Below, in pieces: positions 14,460 through 22,278 of a stretch of DNA of 22,278 nt; position 1 is the first letter of the stretch, and each line of letters begins with the position of its first letter. The position numbers were made by a program, and so were the translations under genes. The notes under the pieces are model-generated. The model searched no databases, was not told the DNA's origin, and worked only from the letters and a program-made list of their open reading frames with translations. The DNA comes from Clostridiales bacterium (GTDB lineage Bacteria; Bacillota; Clostridia; Lachnospirales; UBA12420), in the NCBI GenBank assembly GCA_003452395.1, contig DMOI01000060.1, positions 1 to 22,278 on the forward strand, given 5' to 3'.

Positions 14460-14855
14460 CTATTCATTTACTGCTTTTTTTACTTTTGACATTTCCATGG
14501 CTTCTTTCCATGTGTCCCTTAGTTCTCTAAGGTATCCTTGCACTTCTTCTAGTATTTGTTTATCTTTCTTCGTATTTGCTTCCATTAGCTTTCTATATAT
14601 ATAATTATACATAGCATCTAAATTTTTTCCAACATCATATTTCGTATCCACTGTCGACATAAACTCTATTATTATATTTTCAGTTTTTATAATGAAATTA
14701 TGTGCTTCTACTGTTTTTTGATTTTCTAGTGCCCTTATAGCTTGATTGCAAAACTTTAACGCTCCATCATATAACATTAAAGTTAATTCCTGTGAAGATG
14801 CTGTCATTACCTTGCTACTTAGATATGTATTGCTTGCATTATTTGTTGTCATCAT
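14460..14855 (-). CDS. fliS: Flagellin export chaperone FliS
   Basis: 131 residues, normal for FliS. The hallmarks are NTYLSSKVMTASSQELTLMLYDGALKFCNQA, the conserved helical hairpin, and SMYNYIYRKL-like MYNYIYRKLMEAN near residue 80. FliS binds the C-terminal tail of flagellin in the cytoplasm and stops it polymerising before export. AGGAGG lies five bases before the first ATG and eight before the second; either could start translation. It begins nine bases after the FliT/FlgN-like gene. Confidence 0.95.
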   Translation of the reverse strand: MMTTNNASNTYLSSKVMTASSQELTLMLYDGALKFCNQAIRALENQKTVEAHNFIIKTENIIIEFMSTVDTKYDVGKNLDAMYNYIYRKLMEANTKKDKQILEEVQGYLRELRDTWKEAMEMSKVKKAVNE

Positions 14856-14864
14856 AATCCCCTC

Positions 14865-15293
14865 CTATTTTTTCTTGCCAATAGTCTTATCAATATATAT
14901 TCCACCCTCGTATATATCCTGCTTATTATATCCTTGATTGATAACTTTTTTTCCAATATTTATTGATTTTACCTTCGTATACAACTCTTTTTTTAAATCA
15001 TTCGCCATTTGTTGATTATCTCTATCCATTTCTTGTATTTTCTTATACTTATCCATTATTTCTTTTTTTATAGAATCTACTTCTTTATCCGTATAATTTT
15101 CGGTACAATTAATTAACAAGCTTTCCAATTCGTTAATCCTTTTTATATCATCTTCTCTCTTATCAATTAATCTTAAAAACTTTTCTGTATCTCCACTCAA
15201 AAGAGCCTCTCTTTGACGTTTCGAGTTTCTATAAATTGATTTAACTTTATCTAGTTTTTCCAAAACATGCTTTTTATAATCTTTTAACTCCAT
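14865..15293 (-). CDS. FliT/FlgN-like flagellar chaperone
   Basis: 142 residues from an ATG 10 bases behind AGGAG; an ATG at 15302 is only one base from it. The protein is almost wholly helical and charged, with predicted coiled coil across about 5-110, and ends with a short extended tail containing YNKQ and GGIYIDK. Its place between fliD and fliS is where fliT is normally found, and its size and helical content fit the FliT/FlgN class of export chaperones, which bind FliD or hook-associated proteins. Sequence similarity in this class is low, so the name rests mainly on context. Confidence 0.65.
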   Translation of the reverse strand: MELKDYKKHVLEKLDKVKSIYRNSKRQREALLSGDTEKFLRLIDKREDDIKRINELESLLINCTENYTDKEVDSIKKEIMDKYKKIQEMDRDNQQMANDLKKELYTKVKSINIGKKVINQGYNKQDIYEGGIYIDKTIGKKK

Positions 15294-15310
15294 ATTAATC
15301 ATTCTCCTAA

Positions 15311-17254
15311 TTAACTACCTGATGATCCACCTAGCATGTTGCTTATGTAAGATGATTGTGAATTCATTTTTTGAATAGCCACTTCAAGTGCAGCATATTT
15401 TGCGTAGTATGAATCTTCTTTGTCTGCTAGCTTATCTTCCCAATCCTCTATATCTAATTCATATTCTATTATTTGTTTTGTTAAAACATTAGTTGCTTCA
15501 GAAGAATCACCCACAATACCAGCTTTTTCAACCAAGAAACCTTTTTTTCCATTTGCATCTCTGTATGTAGACATATTATCCTCTAATATATCAAATAACC
15601 TGTTTGCTATACCTTCTTCTTCATATCTTATTTTCCTCTCATCCGCTGTAAGAGTTCTTTTATATGCTGGATGGGTTTCAGATTTTCTTGCAAATATGTC
15701 TGCTACTTTATCTGGATTACTTGTAATTGCTTCTTTTAATTTATTTTCATTAATGACAAGCTTACCTTTATCTTCATAGCCAATAGTTGATATTCCTATA
15801 CTAGATAGCATTCCTGAGCCTCCACCAACAGCTTCAGCCATAGCAGTACGCATCTTATACACCATTGTTTTTAATATATTATCATTTCTAAGTAATCCAG
15901 TTTTTGCTTTTTTCTCCCACATTACAATGTCATCATCACTCATTGCTTCTCTTTCATCATCTGTAAGTGGTTGAAAACTCCTATCATATGCTTCACTTAT
16001 TTTTGAGTTCACATTATCTATCAATTCGTTATATTTAGATATAAAAGTTTTAATATTTTCAAATACTTTATCTGCATCTATATTCATATTGATGTCTATA
16101 GTATTTGTGGTTATACCTTTTAGTTTATAACTAACATTGTTTACAGTAAATTCATTTGAGTTTCTTAAAATTTCTTGTCCATCTATAGTCACTTTTGCAT
16201 CTACACCATTTGAGTAGCTAGTCGCTGCTATATTACTCGTTGCGCTAAAAAAACCACCTATAGTTTGATCAATTATTATATTAGCTCCAGCGCCTTTAGT
16301 TTTAGCTTCAATTGTAAACTTATCATTTACTTCATCATACTTCATAATTACATTAGCCTTTGTATCAGAATTTATTTCTGACATCATCTCTGAAAGAGTA
16401 GTATCTGTATCAAATACAAACTCATCACTACCATTGATTTTAAATCTTAGTTCATCTGAATCTACTCCGCCAAATGTTAGCTCTGTATTAAATTTTGTTT
16501 TTAAATCTCCGAGCTTTGCGGAAGTATTTAATCTATTCGAATCACCTGTAGTCAAATTTAGACTTGACAATGCATCATTTGCGGTGACATCAGCCGTTTG
16601 TAGTACCATGACACTTGCTCCATTACCTACAGTAAATTGTAGTTTCCCCGATCCTACAGAGGTCTCTGCTGCTGTTATCTTACCATTTATATCATCTATA
16701 CCTTTTCCAAAAGCTGTCTTTATTTTACTATTTACATCTAATATAAGCGCATCCATATCCGCATAATTACTTAAAGTTATTGTCTTTTGTGTTCCATCTA
16801 AGCTTATTTTCAATTGCTTACCATCTAAATTAAAATCTGCAATTACTGCAGAGCTTTGTACATCCTTTGTAACTCCATCTGTACTTTCCGCTATAGCTGC
16901 AGTTGCTAGCCTATCTATTTTTATAGTATGATTAGTTACCGATGTCTCTGCGTTTGTTGTTATACTAACTGCATTGCTTGTCACTCCAGTTATTTTATCT
17001 GTCAAAGTAGATGTAATAGATTTATAACTAGACTTTGATAACATGTTTGATGTTTGATTCAGTACGTTCATATAGTCATTTTTAAACGTTGTCATCTTAG
17101 AAGTAATTTCTCTATAAGCTTCCATACTCCATGTAGCCACTTGTGATTTTTGTTTTAATTTAATCATCGGAGATTTTTCAGCATCTATTAAACCCTTTAC
17201 AATGCTTTCTGTGTCCATACCTGTAGCAAGTCCTGTTATTCTATTAGTTGCCAT
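15311..17254 (-). CDS. fliD: Flagellar hook-associated protein 2, filament cap FliD
   Basis: 647 residues from an ATG six bases behind AAGGTG; a GTG at 17263 overlaps the flaG stop. The N-terminal FliD_N domain starts with RITGLATGMDTESIVKGL, typical of the family, and the C-terminal FliD_C domain spans about 350-630, with VSYKLKGITTNTIDINMNID and MLSSIGISTIGYED. The final 40 residues are coiled coil (YYAKYAALEVAIQKMNSQSSY), as in other caps. FliD forms the cap that folds flagellin into the growing filament and can contribute to adhesion. It lies five bases after flaG. Confidence 0.97.
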   Translation of the reverse strand: MATNRITGLATGMDTESIVKGLIDAEKSPMIKLKQKSQVATWSMEAYREITSKMTTFKNDYMNVLNQTSNMLSKSSYKSITSTLTDKITGVTSNAVSITTNAETSVTNHTIKIDRLATAAIAESTDGVTKDVQSSAVIADFNLDGKQLKISLDGTQKTITLSNYADMDALILDVNSKIKTAFGKGIDDINGKITAAETSVGSGKLQFTVGNGASVMVLQTADVTANDALSSLNLTTGDSNRLNTSAKLGDLKTKFNTELTFGGVDSDELRFKINGSDEFVFDTDTTLSEMMSEINSDTKANVIMKYDEVNDKFTIEAKTKGAGANIIIDQTIGGFFSATSNIAATSYSNGVDAKVTIDGQEILRNSNEFTVNNVSYKLKGITTNTIDINMNIDADKVFENIKTFISKYNELIDNVNSKISEAYDRSFQPLTDDEREAMSDDDIVMWEKKAKTGLLRNDNILKTMVYKMRTAMAEAVGGGSGMLSSIGISTIGYEDKGKLVINENKLKEAITSNPDKVADIFARKSETHPAYKRTLTADERKIRYEEEGIANRLFDILEDNMSTYRDANGKKGFLVEKAGIVGDSSEATNVLTKQIIEYELDIEDWEDKLADKEDSYYAKYAALEVAIQKMNSQSSYISNMLGGSSGS

Positions 17255-17259
17255 CTCGC

Positions 17260-17664
17260 TCACCTTCTCTCATCAACAAAGATTCCGGCCATTTCCCACA
17301 TTTTGGCCACCATGTCGAGAATTTTTTCTGGCGGTATTTCCCTTATTACTTCGCCAGTGTCCTTATTAAGCACCTTTACTGATACCTGATTTGTCGCTTC
17401 ATGAACTGAAAATCTAAATTCTGTATTTGCGCCTTCCAGCTTTTTATTTGCTGTCTCAACTGCATCTATCCATGTTTTCTCTGGAATTGATGGTACGTAT
17501 TCTGGATATTCTTTAAGTCTTTCATCTACGGGTAATTCTGCTTTGCTCTGCACTTGTTCAGCTACTTTTCTTGCTTCTACTCTTACCTTAGTCTCAAATT
17601 CCTGTTGTTTTACTGGCTGCACATTCGTATTTTGTGTAGTAACATTAGATCCTTCTACTTTCAT
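17260..17664 (-). CDS. flaG: FlaG family protein (first copy)
   Basis: 134 residues. The low-complexity N-terminus is followed by the FlaG domain: EFRFSVHEATNQVSVKVLNKDTGEVIREIPPEKILDMVAKM. GGAGG lies seven bases before the ATG. It is the first gene of the operon behind the sigma-D promoter, followed by fliD, the usual Firmicutes order. Confidence 0.9.
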   Translation of the reverse strand: MKVEGSNVTTQNTNVQPVKQQEFETKVRVEARKVAEQVQSKAELPVDERLKEYPEYVPSIPEKTWIDAVETANKKLEGANTEFRFSVHEATNQVSVKVLNKDTGEVIREIPPEKILDMVAKMWEMAGIFVDERR

Positions 17665-17713
17665 ACTAACACCTCCATGTGTATTTTAAAAATTAGACTT
17701 TGCCTTATTATTT

Positions 17714-17740
17714 ATATCGGCATTTTATAAATTTATTTTA
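17714..17740 (-). promoter_or_regulatory. Sigma-D (FliA) flagellar promoter
   Basis: On the minus strand TAAA (17737-17740) is separated by exactly 15 bases from GCCGATAT (17714-17721), matching the sigma-D/sigma-28 consensus TAAA-N15-GCCGATAA at all but the last base. It drives flaG, fliD, the FliT-like gene, fliS and probably the second flaG as late flagellar genes. Confidence 0.92.
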
Positions 17741-17769
17741 CACCTTTTGCAATAATTTTGCAAATATTT

Positions 17770-18936
17770 TTATTCAATTATATCCTCATGCAATTTGTGC
17801 TTGTTTTTCTTATACGAGTATTGCAATAATATAGGTGTTATTACTGTTGTTACTATAACCATTATAACTACCGCAGCAAAAACTGGTTCTGTTATAAGTC
17901 CTGACGTCTTAGCCTTGGTCGCAATTATGAGTGCTACCTCTCCTCTTGCTATCATTCCAAATGATATTTTTAGCGAATCAGTTTTATTTATCTTTGATAT
18001 TCTAGATCCAAAATACCCACCTATTATTTTAGAAATTATAGCAAACACTGTTAGCATTACTGCAAAAAATAAAATTTCATATGTCATACCCGTGAGCGTC
18101 GCAGCCATTCCTATACTTGCAAAAAATATCGGACCAAAAAACATATATGAAACAACTTCTACCTTTTCCCTAATATATGTTGTCTGATGCATGTTGGAGA
18201 AAATCAGCCCAGCTATATATGCTCCTGTTATATCTGCAACACCAAACCTCTCAGCAAAATATGCAAATAACAAACAAAAACCTAAAGCAAATACGGGTAT
18301 CCTTCGTTTTCTTCCTTCACTCTCACTAAGCCATTTGAAAAATTTACGAAATTGTATCCCACTTAAATACGCAATTACAAAAAATATTACAATTTTCGCC
18401 AACACCATACTAATAGGTTCTGCAGCTGCATTTACCCTGCTTATTAGGACAGATAGTATAATAATTCCTATAACATCATCAACTAAGGCAGCTCCCAATA
18501 TAGTTCTACCTGCGGTACTATCAAGTTTCTTCATTTCATTCAATGTCTCTACTGTTATGCTAACAGATGTGGCAGTCAAAACCGCACCAATAAATACACT
18601 AGTCATTACATCAAAGTTAAATAATGTCCCAATAGCAAATCCAAATACAAATGGAGCGATAACCCCACCCATTGCGACTATGAAATATGCTTTCATATTT
18701 TTCTTAAACCTATTTATATCCGTTTCAAGTCCTGCCTCAAACATCAATATTATTACTCCTATTTCTGCAATAACCTTCAAAATTTCATCCTCATGTATTA
18801 CTCCAAGGAGCGTCGGTCCTAACACAATACCTACCATAAGCGCACCTACAACTCTTGGCATATACATTCTTTTACTTGCTATACCAAACAACTTTGATAC
18901 TATCAATATTATACCTATCGTTAATATATATGACAT
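17770..18936 (-). CDS. CPA2-type cation/proton antiporter
   Basis: 388 residues with 11 to 13 hydrophobic segments. Family signatures are PRVVGALMVGIVLGPTLLG, IGVIILMFEAGLETDI, and ALVDDVIGIIILSVL with the paired aspartates that form the transport site, then GMIARGEVALIIAT. It lacks the C-terminal RCK/TrkA regulatory domains of KefB/C, so a plain Na+/H+ or K+/H+ antiporter is the best call. GGAGG lies seven bases before the ATG. No terminator is seen after it, so its transcript may run into the flagellar operon 30 bases on. Confidence 0.92.
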   Translation of the reverse strand: MSYILTIGIILIVSKLFGIASKRMYMPRVVGALMVGIVLGPTLLGVIHEDEILKVIAEIGVIILMFEAGLETDINRFKKNMKAYFIVAMGGVIAPFVFGFAIGTLFNFDVMTSVFIGAVLTATSVSITVETLNEMKKLDSTAGRTILGAALVDDVIGIIILSVLISRVNAAAEPISMVLAKIVIFFVIAYLSGIQFRKFFKWLSESEGRKRRIPVFALGFCLLFAYFAERFGVADITGAYIAGLIFSNMHQTTYIREKVEVVSYMFFGPIFFASIGMAATLTGMTYEILFFAVMLTVFAIISKIIGGYFGSRISKINKTDSLKISFGMIARGEVALIIATKAKTSGLITEPVFAAVVIMVIVTTVITPILLQYSYKKNKHKLHEDIIE

Positions 18937-18967
18937 ATTAAAACCTCCAGTTTAATAACAATATAAA

Positions 18968-19016
18968 AGTTAGCAGAAAAGCAAAAACAAAAGTTTTTAT
19001 CCGCTATCTGCTAACT
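18968..19016 (-). terminator. Terminator of the gltA-mutase operon
   Basis: AGTTAGCAGA (18968-18977) pairs perfectly with TCTGCTAACT (19007-19016); inside it AAAAAC pairs with GTTTTT. It begins about 10 bases after the mutase stop on the minus strand and is followed by TTTTAT. Confidence 0.8.
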
Positions 19017-19026
19017 GCATAGTTAT

Positions 19027-20766
19027 TTAATTTATCTTTTCTACTTCAAGCATGAACGAACGTTTGATATTCTCCATTTTCTTTATTGCTTCTTCCTCCG
19101 TGTCACCTTTAACACCCATATAATTTTTTAGTTCTGGCTGATTTCCCGAAGGTCTTATTGCCACCCAACTTTCATCTTCTAGTTCATATACTAATATGTT
19201 AGACTTTGCTAATACTTTATATTCTTCCTTCTTGTTTTCAATCAAGTTCCATACTGTTTGTTCTTGATAGTCTGTTACTTTAACAACCTTCTTACCACCT
19301 ATTTCTCTTAGTCCTTCCTTCCTTAATATATTTATTATAGTATCTATCTTTTCTAAACCTTCTTTTCCTTTAAATCTTATATAAACTAAATCGTCCATAT
19401 AGTAACCATACTTTTTATATATTTCTTGTAACCCTTCATATATTGTCATGCCTTTTGTTTTGTAATATGCTGCCATTTCGCATATAAGCATTGAAGTTCC
19501 TACACCATCCTTATCTCTTATATACTTACCAGGAAGGTATCCAAATGCTTCTTCAAAACCAAAAATATAATCATATTCCTTAGTCTCATCCCATTCATTT
19601 ATTTTTTCTCCAAAATACTTGAATCCAATTAATACAGGAAGTAACTTGATATCGTTATATTTTGTAATTGCATCTGCCATTCTAGTACTAACTAAATTCT
19701 TTATTACTATAGCATTTTTTGCCAAAGTATTATTCTGCCTTTTCTTGTGTATTATATACTCTAAAAGTAATACACCCAGCATATTTCCACTTAAAACCTC
19801 ATACTCGCCTTTGCCATTTTTTACAATAACCCCAACTCTATCGGAGTCTGGATCAGTACCAAATATTAAATCCGCATTTTCTTTTTCTGCTAGTGGCATA
19901 GCTTCTTCAAATACTTCTTTAAATTCTGGATTTGGAAATTTCAGACCAGAAAAATTAGAATCTGGAAATTCATGTTTTGGTACTACAAATACATTTTTAA
20001 ATCCCATTTCTTTAAGTCCGAGTCTAACAGGAATATTACCTGAACCATTTATAGGCGTATATACTATCTTAAACGTATCTGCTGCTTTTTTCACTAAATC
20101 TATGTCTATTAATTCCTCTATAAGCACATCTATAAATTTATTATCCATACTTTCGTCCAAGTAAATAAGCAAAGAGCTTTTCTCAAGTTCACCGTCACTT
20201 ATAATTTTAATCGCTCCATAATTATTTATTTTATTTACTTCTTCTATTATCCTTTTATCTTTTGGCTCAACTACTTGGTCTCCTCTATCTCCCAATACTT
20301 TATACCCATTGTATACTGGCATATTGTGGCTCGCTGTTACCATTATTCCTGCTACACAATTAAGATGTCTTATAGCAAAGCCAAGCTCAGGAATAGGTCT
20401 TAGTTCATTAAATAAGTATGTTTTTATCCCATTTGCAATAAATACTCTTGCAGTTTCCATAGCGAACTCTTCAGACTTTGTCCTGCTATCAAAAGCAATG
20501 GCCACTCCTCTTTCCTTAGGGTTTTCCTCATGTTTTAATATATAGTTTGCAACACCTTGTGTAGCTTTTCTAATAGTATATTTATTCACATAGTTTGTCC
20601 CTGCACCTATTATACCTCTTAACCCGGCTGTTCCAAAGTCAAGTTCCTTATAAAATCTCTCTTCTATTTCCTTCTCATCATCTTTTATAGCCCTTAATTC
20701 ATTTTTTGTATCCTCATCTGTAAAATCACTTGTAAGCCAAAATTCATATTTTCCTCTGTAATCCAT
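19027..20766 (-). CDS. pgcA: Alpha-phosphohexomutase (phosphoglucomutase/phosphomannomutase)
   Basis: 579 residues, matching B. subtilis PgcA in length. FGTAGLRG near 44-51 opens the family fold. The phospho-serine loop is TASHN (144-148) with catalytic Ser146; the metal loop is DPDSDR (305-310); the sugar loop is GFEEAFGY near 403-410; the phosphate loop is RPSGNQPELKNY from 538. The enzyme interconverts glucose-1-P and glucose-6-P, feeding glycogen-type and cell-wall glucan synthesis. Deviations from the common forms (TASHNP, GFEES, RPSGTEPK) are Met149, Ala in the sugar loop and Asn-Gln in the phosphate loop. AGGGGG precedes the ATG by eight bases. It starts 13 bases after the gltA-like gene and is probably cotranscribed with it. 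Confidence 0.93.
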   Translation of the reverse strand: MDYRGKYEFWLTSDFTDEDTKNELRAIKDDEKEIEERFYKELDFGTAGLRGIIGAGTNYVNKYTIRKATQGVANYILKHEENPKERGVAIAFDSRTKSEEFAMETARVFIANGIKTYLFNELRPIPELGFAIRHLNCVAGIMVTASHNMPVYNGYKVLGDRGDQVVEPKDKRIIEEVNKINNYGAIKIISDGELEKSSLLIYLDESMDNKFIDVLIEELIDIDLVKKAADTFKIVYTPINGSGNIPVRLGLKEMGFKNVFVVPKHEFPDSNFSGLKFPNPEFKEVFEEAMPLAEKENADLIFGTDPDSDRVGVIVKNGKGEYEVLSGNMLGVLLLEYIIHKKRQNNTLAKNAIVIKNLVSTRMADAITKYNDIKLLPVLIGFKYFGEKINEWDETKEYDYIFGFEEAFGYLPGKYIRDKDGVGTSMLICEMAAYYKTKGMTIYEGLQEIYKKYGYYMDDLVYIRFKGKEGLEKIDTIINILRKEGLREIGGKKVVKVTDYQEQTVWNLIENKKEEYKVLAKSNILVYELEDESWVAIRPSGNQPELKNYMGVKGDTEEEAIKKMENIKRSFMLEVEKIN

Positions 20767-20779
20767 TTTTATTTCCCCC

Positions 20780-22153
20780 TCAAATTTTATTGTTTTTTAG
20801 TTTTTCATTTATTGCTTTTGCCGCTTTTTTACCTGCTTTTATTGCCTCTATTACTGTCGATCCACCGGATACTACATCTCCACCTGCAAAAATATTTTCT
20901 TTACTCGTTTCCATGGTTTCATTATGTACTAGTATACCTCCACCTGTGTGTGTACTAATATTTTCTGTATCCTTTGTTGTTAAAGGGTTATCGTGATCCT
21001 GTCCTATAGCAATAATTGTAGTCTCTGCATCAATAAAAAAATTACTACCCTCGATACATTTCGACTTCATTTTTCCTGATTCATCAGGTGCTAAGGGTTC
21101 CATTTTTAAAACCTCTATTTTTTCTAATTTTCCCTCCTTCCCAATAAATCTCACTGGACTTATTAGCTCCATAATCTCTATGTTTTCCTCTTTTGCATGA
21201 TTTATTTCATTATTTCTTGCAGGCATTTGTTCTCTAGTCTTTCTGTATATTATAGTAACATCTTCTGCACCAAGTCTTTTAAGTACCCTTGCTGCATCCA
21301 TAGCCACATTGCCTCCACCTATTACAACGACTTTTTTACCAACTTCTAATCCATGATTTTTACCATGTAAATTAACTTTTAACAAATACTCATATGCTGA
21401 ATAAATTCCTTTTAGGTCTTCACCTTCTATTTCTAGTTTTTTAGGTTTATTTGCCCCTGTACCTATAAATATTGCCTTGAATTCATTCTTGTATAGCTCA
21501 TCAATTGTTATGTTTACACCTAATCTTTTATTTTTTACAAACTCTACTCCCTGTTTTTTCATATATTCTATTTCCCTGTCTACAACTTCTCTCTGCAAAC
21601 GAAACTTTGGTATCCCGTATATAAGTATTCCACCTATCGTATCAAGTGCCTCATATACAGTTACTCTATATCCTTCCTCTACTAAATCTCTTGCACAAGC
21701 AAGCCCAGCCGGTCCAGAACCTATAACCGCTACTTTTATATTATTCCTCTTTATTTCTTTTTCAATCTTCATATTTTCAAGTGAATAGTCCGAACAAAAT
21801 CTCTCTAATAGTCCAATCGCAAGAGGTTCCCCTTTCTTTGCCCTTACACAATTACCTTCGCATTGATCTTCCTGTGGACATACCCTACCACATATAGCTG
21901 GAAAGTTATTTCTTTTTTTCACTATTTCATATGCTTCTTCCATCTTTCCTTCTGCTATACTCGATATAAATTCAGGTATATCATTACTAACTGGACAGCC
22001 AGTCACACAAGGTCTAGTCTTACACTTTAAACATCTATTCGCTTCAAGCATAGCCTCCTCTTTTGTAAATCCATGCACTACTTCATCAAAATTTGTTAAT
22101 CTAGCGTCTATGTTTTGTTCTCGTGCTTTCACCCGTTTATTTAAATCTTGCAT
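20780..22153 (-). CDS. gltA: NADPH-dependent glutamate synthase small-chain type oxidoreductase (GltA/NfnB-like)
   Basis: 457 residues from the ATG eight bases behind GGAGG; an ATG at 22168 overlaps that SD. The N-terminal ferredoxin-like domain carries two cysteine clusters: CLKCKTRPCVTGCP and CGRVCPQEDQCEGNC, ligands for two [4Fe-4S] centres. Then come GSGPAGLA (FAD), GGGNVAMDAAR (NADPH) and the C-terminal FAD motif GGDVVSGGSTVIEA. Homologues serve as the glutamate synthase beta subunit, as homotetrameric GltA, or as the large subunit NfnB of electron-bifurcating ferredoxin-NADP transhydrogenase. NfnB needs NfnA, usually encoded next to it; the 125 bases upstream hold no such gene, and none lies downstream. 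Confidence 0.92.
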   Translation of the reverse strand: MQDLNKRVKAREQNIDARLTNFDEVVHGFTKEEAMLEANRCLKCKTRPCVTGCPVSNDIPEFISSIAEGKMEEAYEIVKKRNNFPAICGRVCPQEDQCEGNCVRAKKGEPLAIGLLERFCSDYSLENMKIEKEIKRNNIKVAVIGSGPAGLACARDLVEEGYRVTVYEALDTIGGILIYGIPKFRLQREVVDREIEYMKKQGVEFVKNKRLGVNITIDELYKNEFKAIFIGTGANKPKKLEIEGEDLKGIYSAYEYLLKVNLHGKNHGLEVGKKVVVIGGGNVAMDAARVLKRLGAEDVTIIYRKTREQMPARNNEINHAKEENIEIMELISPVRFIGKEGKLEKIEVLKMEPLAPDESGKMKSKCIEGSNFFIDAETTIIAIGQDHDNPLTTKDTENISTHTGGGILVHNETMETSKENIFAGGDVVSGGSTVIEAIKAGKKAAKAINEKLKNNKI

Positions 22154-22179
22154 GGTTCTGTCCTCCATAATTTTGTGGT

Positions 22180-22207
22180 ATTATAATTTATTTACTTTTG
22201 TTTATAA
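22180..22207 (-). promoter_or_regulatory. Possible sigma-A promoter of the gltA-mutase operon
   Basis: Minus-strand TTATAA (22202-22207) and TATAAT (22180-22185) are 16 bases apart, about 27 bases before the ATG. In such AT-rich DNA the -35 match is weak support. Confidence 0.4.
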
Positions 22208-22229
22208 TTGATAAATCAAACCATTACAG

Positions 22230-22247
22230 ATAAAGTTTTAACTTTAT
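22230..22247. repeat. 18-bp palindrome upstream of the gltA promoter
   Basis: ATAAAGTT-TT-AACTTTAT is a perfect 8-2-8 inverted repeat, about 23 bases upstream of the proposed -35. It may be an operator or a small hairpin of an upstream transcript; nothing in the sequence decides between these. Confidence 0.4.
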
Positions 22248-22278
22248 TACCTATTTTAACTTAATGAGTAAAAAAAAT

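Noticed and set aside
18191..18955. 254-codon plus-strand open frame
   Set aside because: It is the antisense shadow of the antiporter gene; hydrophobic composition arises from the opposite strand.

Overview
The window is AT-rich, low-GC Gram-positive chromosomal DNA. The gene set points to a motile, endospore-forming member of the Clostridia: a sigma-D-driven flagellar filament operon, a chemoreceptor, the cwlJ-gerQ spore germination pair, YaaR, HelD, YitT-family and UPF0316 proteins, and a ZnuC with a Cys-rich N-terminus. I cannot name the species. Most genes lie on the minus strand. The plus strand holds the two tRNAs at the left end, the Hsp20/CBM pair and the cwlJ/gerQ pair. No CRISPR array, transposase, integrase or attachment site is visible.

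Layout, left to right. (1) 1-340: tRNA-Ser(GCU) and tRNA-Arg(UCG), each followed by a hairpin. (2) 340-5640, minus strand: a protein that reads as a sugar-isomerase-like TIM barrel joined to a degenerate PilZ-like domain, then YaaR, a YitT-family membrane protein and HelD. The helD leader holds a well-placed 9-codon ORF followed by a terminator-like hairpin. (3) 5646-7748, minus: a double-Cache methyl-accepting chemotaxis protein with a near-perfect sigma-A promoter. (4) 7979-8712, plus: Hsp20 and a stand-alone starch-binding-type module, closed by a 21-bp hairpin shared with a convergent DUF1871 gene. (5) 9275-10182, plus: cwlJ and gerQ, needed for cortex breakdown during germination. (6) 10317-12520, minus: UPF0316 protein, znuC and znuB, from a promoter covered by an imperfect palindrome. 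(7) 12762-13814, minus: an exported LysM/M23 peptidase. (8) 13987-17664, minus: flaG, fliD, a FliT/FlgN-like chaperone, fliS and a second flaG, from an exact TAAA-N15-GCCGATAT sigma-D promoter. (9) 17770-22153, minus: a CPA2-type cation/proton antiporter, a phosphohexomutase and a GltA-type NADPH oxidoreductase.

The observations I rate highest are the putative TIM-barrel/PilZ fusion, the leader-peptide attenuator in front of helD, a G8 tract at the znuC-znuB junction where a -1 frameshift would fuse the two proteins in frame, the Hsp20/CBM bicistron, and heptamer tandem repeats in the 5' leaders of two unrelated genes. All family assignments come from reading motifs by eye; no database search was run. 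Several starts were moved to the codon best placed behind a Shine-Dalgarno sequence.
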